From Rodentibacter caecimuris (GTDB lineage Bacteria > Pseudomonadota > Gammaproteobacteria > Enterobacterales > Pasteurellaceae), in NCBI RefSeq assembly GCF_024622045.1, contig NZ_JANKBP010000008.1: a DNA stretch of 64,000 nucleotides; one strand, written 5' to 3'. The notes beneath the pieces were generated by a model, which saw only the letters and a program-made list of their open reading frames with translations, searched no databases and was not told the origin of the DNA. Below are positions 1 through 6,162 of this stretch, piece by piece. Position 1 is the stretch's first letter; each line of letters opens with the position of its first letter. The position numbers and the translations under genes were made by a program.

Positions 1-287
1 CAACCAAGCGAGACTATCAAATTAACGTCACTCTCACGTTATTAGACGGCTATCGTGAAGATATCGTCAAAACTAAAGCCCGTGACGCCCTGCAATTGTA
101 TTTATCCGATAAAACCAAGAAACTCGGCATTGATGTCGTGCCATCAGCCATTATCAGCGCATTACGTGTTGATGGTGTCTATGACGTGCATTTAATCAGC
201 CCGGCAAAAATTGTCATCAACGAGACTGAATGGGCAAACTGTACCGCGATTAATGTCGAAGTCTCACCGGAGCGCAGCAATGGCTAA
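1..287 (+). CDS. Baseplate assembly protein J (gpJ/gp47 family), 3' fragment
   Basis: This is the C-terminal end of a phage baseplate protein; the reading frame is open from the left edge (frame beginning at base 3), so the start lies outside the window. About 94 residues are visible, ending in ...VSPERSNG. The segment INVTLLDGYREDIV followed by a YLSDKTKKLGID stretch resembles the C-terminal part of P2 gpJ / Mu gp47 baseplate wedge proteins. The family call rests mainly on context: the next gene is a clear gpI, and the two overlap by 8 bp (ATG at 280 inside the gpJ end), as is usual for gpJ-gpI pairs. The true length cannot be judged. Confidence 0.75.
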   Translation, partial: TKRDYQINVTLTLLDGYREDIVKTKARDALQLYLSDKTKKLGIDVVPSAIISALRVDGVYDVHLISPAKIVINETEWANCTAINVEVSPERSNG

Positions 288-846
288 ATTGACCTATGCC
301 GACATCATTGAGCAAGAAGTGAAATATAAAGCCCTTGCGGATTTAAGCCTACCGCTCTCTCATCTCGACACAAGCAAAATTATGACCACGCTTGTGGAAT
401 TACTGGATGATGCGTTTATTCCGCTACTTGCTGAAAAATGGAGTGTCACTGGTTATGACGGCGAGTTTTTAGCAGAAAGTGACGGCTCTAAGCGAGAGTT
501 AATTAAAGCCGCCATAGAACTACATCGCTACAAAGGCACACCTTGGGCGATTCGTGAAGTTTTACGCCGCTTAGGTTTTGGTGAAGTTGAAATTGATGAA
601 GGGTTAAAAGCCCGAACTTACGACCACAAACTTGTGCAATCTATACCGTTAAGCGACAAATGGGCGTATTACGCCATTAGGCTCAATCAACCCATCACAA
701 ACGAACAGGGGCAACACCTACGCAAGATTTTACGCAATTTTGCCCCGGCACGTTGCACGCTTGCAGTGCTTGATTATAAATCCGTATCGGTACGTTATAA
801 CAACAAAATCCGCTACAACGGCAATTACAACCACGGTTCAAACTAG
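280..846 (+). CDS. Phage tail protein I (gpI/gp48 family)
   Basis: A 188-residue baseplate/tail protein of the P2 gpI family, which helps complete the baseplate wedge and connect tail fibres. The start at 280 (MAKLTYAD) is preferred over an upstream in-frame alternative codon because it gives the tight overlap with gpJ typical of these modules. The family signature is the central stretch ELHRYKGTPWAIREVLRRLG (residues about 81-100), followed by a polar, Asn-rich tail (NNKIRYNGNYNHGSN). Downstream, after 27 bp, comes the tail fibre gene. The order gpJ-gpI-fibre-fibre assembly is the standard late cassette of contractile-tailed phages. Confidence 0.88.
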   Translation: MAKLTYADIIEQEVKYKALADLSLPLSHLDTSKIMTTLVELLDDAFIPLLAEKWSVTGYDGEFLAESDGSKRELIKAAIELHRYKGTPWAIREVLRRLGFGEVEIDEGLKARTYDHKLVQSIPLSDKWAYYAIRLNQPITNEQGQHLRKILRNFAPARCTLAVLDYKSVSVRYNNKIRYNGNYNHGSN

Positions 847-873
847 GTTTAAACGACATTTAAAGGATCTTTT

Positions 874-2667
874 ATGGCGAATTTAAAAGAACAAGAAAAA
901 TGGGAAGACGGCATCTACCAAATCGAAGAAAACGACCCCGTACTCGGGGGTGAAAACGGGATTACAAACAAGCCAGCCAAACAGCTTGCTAACCGAACTT
1001 TATGGCTTAAAAAAGCCCTTGAATTATTGACCGGAAAATCCAAGCCTAAAGATTTAACAGCAGATAGTGCAAGTAATGCGGATAAAGACGGACATAGTCA
1101 CGCATTACCGAAAAGCTCCACCAGTCAGCAAGGCATTGTGCAGCTTGATGATACCTGGGAAAGCGATAGTCGGGAAAAAGCTCCAACGGCACGGGTTATT
1201 AAAGCTATGAAGCAGCTCTTTGACAGCTTAACCCGAAATCTTAGTAATTATATTCCAAACAGTAAAAAATCAAACGCAGTCAATAGTCCAAGTAGTGAGA
1301 CAGTTGCGACAAGTGCAGCGGCTAAAACAGCCTTTGACAAAGGTGTGGAAGCACTCAATAAAGCAAATCAAGTTGATGCTGCGACACTCAAAAAAAATGG
1401 CAATCAATCCATCAATGGTGTTTTAAAAGCTGAAAATGTCGGAAATGCTTGGGCTGCTTATAAGTTTGGGGCTAAACAAGGCGAATGGCAAATTGAAGTG
1501 CATCCAGATAGCCATACTACGGGAAACCGCCGTTTTAATATGCTTTGGTCGCCGAATGGCGGAAACCGTGTCTATTTATCATTTCCACACATTGGTGATG
1601 GCGGTGAAACTGTCGCATATCAAAGTTTTGTCAATGCTGAACTCACAAAAGTACGCTCACTTGCGAATCAGAATAGCCAAAACTTTAATAATTACATTCA
1701 CAATAACAAAAAATCAAATGCAGCGGACAGTAATTCAACAGACACAGTAGCAACCAGTCGTGCGGTAAAACTTGCATTCGATCGTGGAACAACGGCATTA
1801 AATACTGCAAATAGTGCAAACACAAATGCGACAAATGCTAACAATAATGCCAATACCCGTGCATCTAAACGAGCTTTAACGGGTGATGATTTAAACAATA
1901 TCACTGCATCCGGTATTTACGGACAAAATGCAAATATAAACGCCACTCCCGCTCGTCATTATCCTATACAACAAGCCGGCATGTTGATTGTTACAGAATA
2001 CTCCGGTTATGGTGCACAACAACTTTACGCGCCTTTTAATGCCGGTTATCTCTATGCTAGAGGTCGTAATGCAAGTAACGGATGGGATGATTGGAAGCGT
2101 ATTGATGGCTTAGATAAGGTCTCTAAATCAGGCGATACCATGACGGGTAATCTCACTCTCAATCACGCACAACCAAGATTCCACGGAAACCGGAACAATA
2201 GCAATAACTGGTATGTTGGCTTGCCTGATGCGTCATCTAACAATGTATATTTGCATTCTTATGCACATAACACATCGCTTGTTTTAGAATCTAACAGAAT
2301 AAGAGCAACTAAACCGCTATATGTCGGAAGCGATAGTGTTGCACTTATTAAAGACTTCACTTATCAAAAAATCGGCGATATTGAGGTGCGCAAATATCCT
2401 GACGGGACAATGTTCCAAACTTGTCGCAAGCGTATGTTAACGGGTGACTACAGCAAAGTTAATTTTAACTGGGCTATTGCCTTTACTGAAATGCCAATTT
2501 TAACTGCGACAGCTCAATATCTGAATAGTGTTGGCGATCACGATACTATTATTACATTTGTACAAGGTACAAGTAATACTGCATGCCACTTAGTTTGCGG
2601 GGAGACCTATAACAATAGCGGCGAAATAGCATATGTAAATATCGTTGCAATAGGGAGATGGAAATAA
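874..2667 (+). CDS. Phage tail fibre protein
   Basis: A 597-residue tail fibre (receptor-binding) protein. The N-terminus (residues 1-50, with the segment EENDPVLGGENGITNKPAKQ) is the conserved baseplate-attachment part seen in Pasteurellaceae phage fibres. Two related stalk modules occur at about residues 125-165 and 273-313, each with a NYI-x-N-x-KKSNA start, a TVATS core and an AFD-x-G-x-x-ALN end. The second runs into an Asn/Thr/Ala-rich heptad-like stretch (ANSANTNATNANNNANTRA). The C-terminal part from about residue 330 has a pyocin-knob-like segment (TASGIYGQN...YPIQQAGML) and a variable tip. Start has an AGGATCTTTT-ATG context. The stop TAA overlaps the next ATG (TAATG). Confidence 0.9.
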   Translation: MANLKEQEKWEDGIYQIEENDPVLGGENGITNKPAKQLANRTLWLKKALELLTGKSKPKDLTADSASNADKDGHSHALPKSSTSQQGIVQLDDTWESDSREKAPTARVIKAMKQLFDSLTRNLSNYIPNSKKSNAVNSPSSETVATSAAAKTAFDKGVEALNKANQVDAATLKKNGNQSINGVLKAENVGNAWAAYKFGAKQGEWQIEVHPDSHTTGNRRFNMLWSPNGGNRVYLSFPHIGDGGETVAYQSFVNAELTKVRSLANQNSQNFNNYIHNNKKSNAADSNSTDTVATSRAVKLAFDRGTTALNTANSANTNATNANNNANTRASKRALTGDDLNNITASGIYGQNANINATPARHYPIQQAGMLIVTEYSGYGAQQLYAPFNAGYLYARGRNASNGWDDWKRIDGLDKVSKSGDTMTGNLTLNHAQPRFHGNRNNSNNWYVGLPDASSNNVYLHSYAHNTSLVLESNRIRATKPLYVGSDSVALIKDFTYQKIGDIEVRKYPDGTMFQTCRKRMLTGDYSKVNFNWAIAFTEMPILTATAQYLNSVGDHDTIITFVQGTSNTACHLVCGETYNNSGEIAYVNIVAIGRWK

Positions 2668-3284
2668 TGGCAATTTACTATAAAGACGGATTTTTTAATG
2701 ACGATTTTGGTGGCTTTGTTCCAGAAGACGCAGTCGAAATCAGCGAAGAAAAATATGTTGAGCTGCTTAATGGGCAAGCGGAGGGAAAACAAATCATTGC
2801 GGATAGCACAGGGAACCCAATTTTAATTGAGCCTCAACCAAGCTCTGCACACGAGTTAAAAGATGGCGAATGGATAATTTCACCTGAAAAAATGACCGCA
2901 CTTTTAATGACAAAACGTGACAGTTTAATGGAGCAAATTGACAACCACGCCGCAACAATTTACAGCCAGTGGACACGCTTTGAAAGCGAATATCGAGAGC
3001 GTAAAGCCGTTGCGGAAGCGTATAAAGCGGCTAATTATCTAGGCGAATGCAGTCGATACATTACTGACTTTGCAAAACGTGCCGGGATTGATAACAAAAC
3101 CGCTACGGATTTAATTTTGATGCAAGCGGCGGGATTAGAAAAGCTACAAGTCGAACTCGCAAACCAACGAATGCGCAAGTACGAACTCAAAGCACCGGGT
3201 TTAACGCTTGAGCAGATGCAGGCGACTTACGATGACATCATCAAGCAAATGGATGAGTTAATGGAGGCTTATAAAAATGGTTAA
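2667..3284 (+). CDS. Tail fibre assembly protein
   Basis: A 205-residue tail fibre assembly chaperone (P2 gpG / lambda Tfa class), needed to fold or attach the fibre encoded just upstream. The start at 2667 (MAIYYKDGFFND) overlaps the fibre stop by one base and fits the family N-terminus; an in-frame ATG nine bases earlier would only add MEI. The N-terminal half (KDGFFNDDFGGFVPEDAVEIS, then LLNGQAEGKQI and the Pro-rich IEPQPSS) is typical of the family, and the C-terminal half is predicted helical (AHELKDGEWII, then a long Gln/Glu/Lys-rich helix to residue 200). It contains one uptake core (2895-2903), which suggests long residence in this lineage. Overlaps the next gene by 8 bp. Confidence 0.88.
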   Translation: MAIYYKDGFFNDDFGGFVPEDAVEISEEKYVELLNGQAEGKQIIADSTGNPILIEPQPSSAHELKDGEWIISPEKMTALLMTKRDSLMEQIDNHAATIYSQWTRFESEYRERKAVAEAYKAANYLGECSRYITDFAKRAGIDNKTATDLILMQAAGLEKLQVELANQRMRKYELKAPGLTLEQMQATYDDIIKQMDELMEAYKNG

Positions 3285-3759
3285 TCAGGTTTATTTAGCT
3301 CTTTACAAAAACAAACGCTCGTGGCGTAAAGAGCCGTTAAAAACCCTTGCTGATGCAGCAACACGATTTTTTACTAAAGGTGAGTATTCGCATTGTGAGC
3401 TTGTTATTAAACGGACTGTCTTTACCGGAGGTAAGCATTACGAACACGAAGTTTATTACGACTGCTACTCATCTTCTGTGCAAGATGGCGGTGTACGGTG
3501 CAAACAGATTGATGTAAGCGATACCACCAAGTGGGATTTAATTCCACTTGAAGGTATTAACGAAGCCCAAATTCGTTACTACTTTGAACTTACCAAGGGC
3601 AAGAAATATGACTGGTGGGGTGCGATTGGCATTGCCCTTGGCATTAAGCAAAAGCGCAGTAAATATTTTTGTTCTGAATGGTGTTTTAATGCGATTCATA
3701 ACAGCGACAAAGGATGGAGGTTTAGCCCAAATGATTTAGCCATTATCTTTAAAAAGTGA
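3277..3759 (+). CDS. Permuted papain-fold (NlpC/P60-related, YiiX-like) phage protein
   Basis: A 160-residue protein with the hallmarks of a circularly permuted papain/NlpC-like fold: an early His in YSHCELV (H39) and a late Cys in KYFCSEW (C132), the order His-then-Cys being the permuted one. Such proteins act as peptidases, amidases or acyltransferases; which reaction applies here cannot be told. No signal peptide or membrane segment is seen. It is often found at the right end of Mu-like prophages in Pasteurellaceae, next to the tail genes; its role there is not established to my knowledge. The start overlaps the assembly gene by 8 bp, so it is probably cotranscribed with the tail cassette. 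Confidence 0.65.
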   Translation: MVNQVYLALYKNKRSWRKEPLKTLADAATRFFTKGEYSHCELVIKRTVFTGGKHYEHEVYYDCYSSSVQDGGVRCKQIDVSDTTKWDLIPLEGINEAQIRYYFELTKGKKYDWWGAIGIALGIKQKRSKYFCSEWCFNAIHNSDKGWRFSPNDLAIIFKK

Positions 3760-3768
3760 AGACGGCGA

Positions 3769-3796
3769 CACGGCAGGTGCGGGAACACCTGTCGTG
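3769..3796 (+). promoter_or_regulatory. Strong hairpin upstream of com
   Basis: An 11-bp stem (CACGGCAGGTG pairing with CACCTGTCGTG, one G-T wobble) closes a six-base CGGGAA loop. It lies 10 bases after the stop of the papain-fold gene and about 80 bases before com. A second, weaker GC-rich fold (CCGC...GCGG around 3831-3855) follows. There is no T run after the stem, so it does not look like a simple intrinsic terminator. In phage Mu, RNA structure around com-mom controls translation; a role of that kind here is inference. Confidence 0.45.
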
Positions 3797-3876
3797 CCAG
3801 CTACGCAAACCACCTTGCATATAGCCATCTGCCGCCTGCCTCGCAAGGCGTGCGGATTTTAACAAAACCATTAAAA

Positions 3877-4014
3877 ATGGGAAATGCTGATATGCAAAAA
3901 CTAAAAGAAATCCGTTGCAAGTGCTGTAAAAAACTACTGGCACGAGCAGAAAATATACAACATTTAGAAATTAAATGTGTTCGTTGTAAAACATTAAACC
4001 CATTTAACAAATAA
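3877..4014 (+). CDS. com: Com-like zinc-finger translational regulator
   Basis: A 45-residue protein (40 residues if the second in-frame ATG at 3892, giving MQKLKEIRCKCCKK, is the start). It carries two CxxC pairs, IRCKCCKKLL and IKCVRCKTLN, the zinc-binding knuckle of the Mu Com family. Mu Com binds mom mRNA and opens its start site for translation. Here the gene downstream is a DNA adenine methylase, so by analogy Com would control that modification gene. The frame is short and easily missed by automated calling. The second ATG matches the usual Com start (M-K-x-I-R-C) better, but I keep the longer frame because no ribosome site is decisive. Confidence 0.8.
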   Translation: MGNADMQKLKEIRCKCCKKLLARAENIQHLEIKCVRCKTLNPFNK

Positions 4015-4059
4015 GAGTATCAGAGCACCCAGAGTGCCGGAATGCTATAGGAGAAAACT

Positions 4060-4905
4060 ATGGCAAATCAAAAAAACTTTAAACAAGCCCCTCTACCATT
4101 TGTCGGTCAAAAACGACAATTCTTAAAACATTTTGAGCGAGTCTTAAATGATAATATCCCCGGTAACGGAGAGGGTTGGATAATTATTGATGCATTTGGC
4201 GGGTCAGGATTGCTAAGTCATACGGCAAAACAACTAAAACCTGAAGCTCGTGTAATTTACAACGATTTTGATGGATATGCTGAAAGACTGGAACATATTG
4301 ATGATATCAATACCCTCCGGAAGCAACTTTATGCTGCAGTTGATAACGTTACGCCAAAAAATAAACGAATGACGAAGGAATGTAAGGCAGAATGCGTCAG
4401 AATCATTCAGGAGTTCGATGGATATAAAGACTTAAACAGCTTGGCGAGTTGGTTGTTATTTAGCGGAGAACAAATTGCAATACTTGATGATTTATTCCAA
4501 CACGATTTTTGGCATAGAATCCGCAAATCTGATTACCCCAAGGCGGACGGCTATTTAGATGGCGTAGAAATCATTTGCGAATCATTCCACACTTTGCTGC
4601 CAAAATTTGCAGATAACTCAAAAGCATTGTTTGTGTTAGATCCACCATATCTTTGTACACGGCAGGAAAGCTATAAACAAGCGACATATTTTGACTTGAT
4701 TGATTTTCTTCGATTGATACATTTAACAAGACCGCCTTATCTTTTCTTTAGTAGCACTAAGTCCGAGTTTATCCGGTTCATTGACGCAATGATTGATGAT
4801 AAATGGGATAATTGGCAGGTCTTTGAAGGCTATCAACGCATTACATTACAGACAAATGCAAGTTATAGCGGTAGATACGAAGATAATATGGTTTATGCAT
4901 TCTAA
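4060..4905 (+). CDS. Phage DNA adenine methylase (D12 class)
   Basis: A 281-residue DNA N6-adenine methyltransferase-like protein. The visible motifs are in alpha-class order: PFVGQK (residues 13-18) and DAFGGSG (44-50) for S-adenosylmethionine binding, YNDFD (67-71), and the catalytic DPPY at 194-197. It ends with a YSGRYEDNMVYAF tail. Start ATG at 4060 has GGAGAAAACT upstream. It occupies the mom position at the right end of the Mu-like prophage, directly after com, and would modify phage DNA so that it resists host restriction; the recognition site cannot be read from sequence. Com-dependent translation is an inference from Mu. Confidence 0.85.
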   Translation: MANQKNFKQAPLPFVGQKRQFLKHFERVLNDNIPGNGEGWIIIDAFGGSGLLSHTAKQLKPEARVIYNDFDGYAERLEHIDDINTLRKQLYAAVDNVTPKNKRMTKECKAECVRIIQEFDGYKDLNSLASWLLFSGEQIAILDDLFQHDFWHRIRKSDYPKADGYLDGVEIICESFHTLLPKFADNSKALFVLDPPYLCTRQESYKQATYFDLIDFLRLIHLTRPPYLFFSSTKSEFIRFIDAMIDDKWDNWQVFEGYQRITLQTNASYSGRYEDNMVYAF

Positions 4906-4932
4906 TATTATGTAACACTGTTGCATAATATG

Positions 4933-4966
4933 AAAAAGCGAGATAAGTGATTTATCTCGCTTTTTT
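4933..4966. terminator. Intrinsic terminator at prophage right end
   Basis: An inverted repeat, AAAAAGCGAGATAA and TTATCTCGCTTTTTT around a GTGATTTATC centre, with runs of A and T on either side, so it can act in both directions. It closes the com-methylase unit and also lies 24 bp past the cas2 stop on the other strand. Confidence 0.85.
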
Positions 4967-4989
4967 GGATGCTGTTATGTTGCGCAGGT

Positions 4990-5247
4990 TTATTTTGCTC
5001 CGTGATGTTCTACTTTATTACGCCATTTACTACCCAAATGGTAAAACCGTAAACTATCGCATTTAGGATCATAAGTATTGAGAAGTTTCTCTTTTAGAAC
5101 CACCCATTGATCAGGCGTTACATCACATTCAAACACTGAATATTGCGCGCGAACGCCATAATCCAAGCAATGTTTAGCTATTCTACGTAACCTTCCTTCA
5201 CCATCATCTGTCTCAAAAGAGATATCATAGGTAATTAACATCATCAT
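4990..5247 (-). CDS. cas2: CRISPR-associated endonuclease Cas2 (type I-C)
   Basis: An 85-residue Cas2, of normal length. The N-terminal beta strand MLITYDISFE carries the conserved Asp, followed by GRLRRIAKHCLDYGVRAQYSVFEC, which fits the type I-C Cas2 pattern. Cas2 is the structural dimer bridging two Cas1 dimers in spacer integration. Three Met codons stand in a row at the start; I take the first. It is the last gene of the cas operon and lies 78 bp after the cas1 remnant. Because cas1 is broken, this Cas2 has no intact partner in the window. An array is normally found just beyond cas2, but here the prophage terminator follows. Confidence 0.92.
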   Translation of the reverse strand: MMMLITYDISFETDDGEGRLRRIAKHCLDYGVRAQYSVFECDVTPDQWVVLKEKLLNTYDPKCDSLRFYHLGSKWRNKVEHHGAK

Positions 5248-5325
5248 AAATGATTCACTCCCAAAAACATTAAAATGTTCTCCTTCATATTATTAATGAA
5301 TTATCGCATCAAAAACGGGGGATAC

Positions 5326-5832
5326 TCAGCCAAATCGCCGCGTAAATGCCTCGCTAGCAACATAGCTTGAATATACGGTAACAGACCGACGACCCACCTC
5401 TTCCTGTAAAAATGGATGCACAATCTTTTCCTGCTTTTTCGCCTGCAAAGTTTGGAACAATAGCTTGCGTGCCTCCGGCTTGATATTCACCGCTCCACCC
5501 GCCTCGGTCACAAAATCCTTAGACTTAATTTGCCCTCGGTTAATTAGCGACAGCACCAACCTGTCCGCCCACCACGCTCGAAACTCCTCCAAAATATCTT
5601 GTGCCAAACTGTCTCTCCCCGGACGATCGGCATGCAGAAAACCCACCTGCGGATCTAAACCCACGCCTTGCAATGCACCGCTGATATCCTTGCCCAAAAT
5701 ACTGTACACAAATGACAGTAGTGCGTTCACCTCGTCACGTGGTGGTCTGCGGTTGCGTCCATCGAAAACAAAACCACTGTTTTCGCGCAGCAAATGGCTG
5801 AACACCCCGAAATAACGTGCCGCCGCATCGCC
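5326..5832 (-). pseudogene. cas1: cas1 (type I-C) remnant, 5' part deleted
   Basis: The C-terminal half of Cas1 integrase, about 169 residues against roughly 340 in the family. Readable from GDAAARYFGVFSHLLREN through the NRRPPRDEVNALLSF motif, the metal-binding His in GFLHADRPGRDSLAQD and the nearby Asp in LAQDILEEFR, to the natural end TRRFG. In intact Cas1 proteins the first catalytic Glu stands in a G-x-E-G-x-A-A motif directly before this point; here the frame reads E-R-G-D-A-A-A, so that Glu codon has been replaced by the junction. The upstream sequence is cas5, in another frame. Not expected to be active. Confidence 0.88.
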
Positions 5833-6082
5833 CCGCTCACCTTGCTTTCAGAAATCTTGCTGCCCAATTCATTACGCCGCACCGATTCAAAACGGATCGG
5901 TTTCAATACATAAATGCGATCAATCACCCAGAGTATCGCAGGTTTCCAGTGAACTGCTGCCAAAATTCCTCTCGCTGCCGATGGCATGATGATATCGTAA
6001 GACACCCGCTCCACCTTCATTTCCGGACGGGTAAAACAGGCGTAATCCCCCCCCCCCAGATGTGTAGGCGTACCCGATTCAT
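5821..6082 (-). pseudogene. cas5: cas5 (type I-C) 5' remnant, out of frame and truncated
   Basis: The first third of a type I-C Cas5, the subunit that in this subtype also processes crRNA. Starting at the ATG at 6082 the sequence reads MNRVRLHIWGG, then after the G tract DYACFTRPEMKVERVSYDII, PSAARGILAAVHWKPAI and SKISESKVSGAMRR, all expected for Cas5c. Two lesions are visible. First, an 11-nt G run (6047-6057) leaves the start codon out of frame with the rest; 6, 9 or 12 G would restore it. Second, at 5821-5832 the gene runs into the 3' part of cas1 in a different frame. The remainder of cas5 and all of cas8c, cas7 and cas4 are gone. Confidence 0.87.
6047..6057 (-). repeat. 11-nt homopolymeric G tract in cas5
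   Basis: Eleven consecutive C on the plus strand (G in the cas5 sense), about ten codons after the cas5 ATG, where the family normally has W-G-D (six G would suffice). Haemophilus species use such homopolymer or short tandem tracts for slipped-strand phase variation, but in this broken gene it may simply be drift or a sequencing length error. Confidence 0.85.
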
Positions 6083-6113
6083 TTTTTGTTCTCCTATGAT
6101 TTTGTTAACACAT

Positions 6114-6133
6114 CCCCTTTCGGGGAGAAGGGG
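6114..6133. other. GC-rich hairpin between OLD gene and cas5 remnant
   Basis: CCCCTT and AAGGGG form a six-base stem around an eight-base loop, 30 bp downstream of the OLD-nuclease stop on the minus strand. There is no clear T run after it in either direction, so a terminator role is uncertain. Confidence 0.35.
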
Positions 6134-6162
6134 CAGATCATATATCATCCATACTTATACTT

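Noticed and set aside
4967..4989. Exact prophage right terminus (for example CA at 4982-4985)
   Set aside because: Without the left end or a target duplication in view, the terminal base cannot be fixed.
4905..5330. Possible CRISPR array next to cas2
   Set aside because: No direct repeats of about 32 bp with regular spacers are present; the only repeat is the terminator hairpin.
5727..6020. Cas5-Cas1 hybrid as a functional fusion protein
   Set aside because: The two parts are in different frames; after the junction the cas5 frame gives an unrelated tail and ends.
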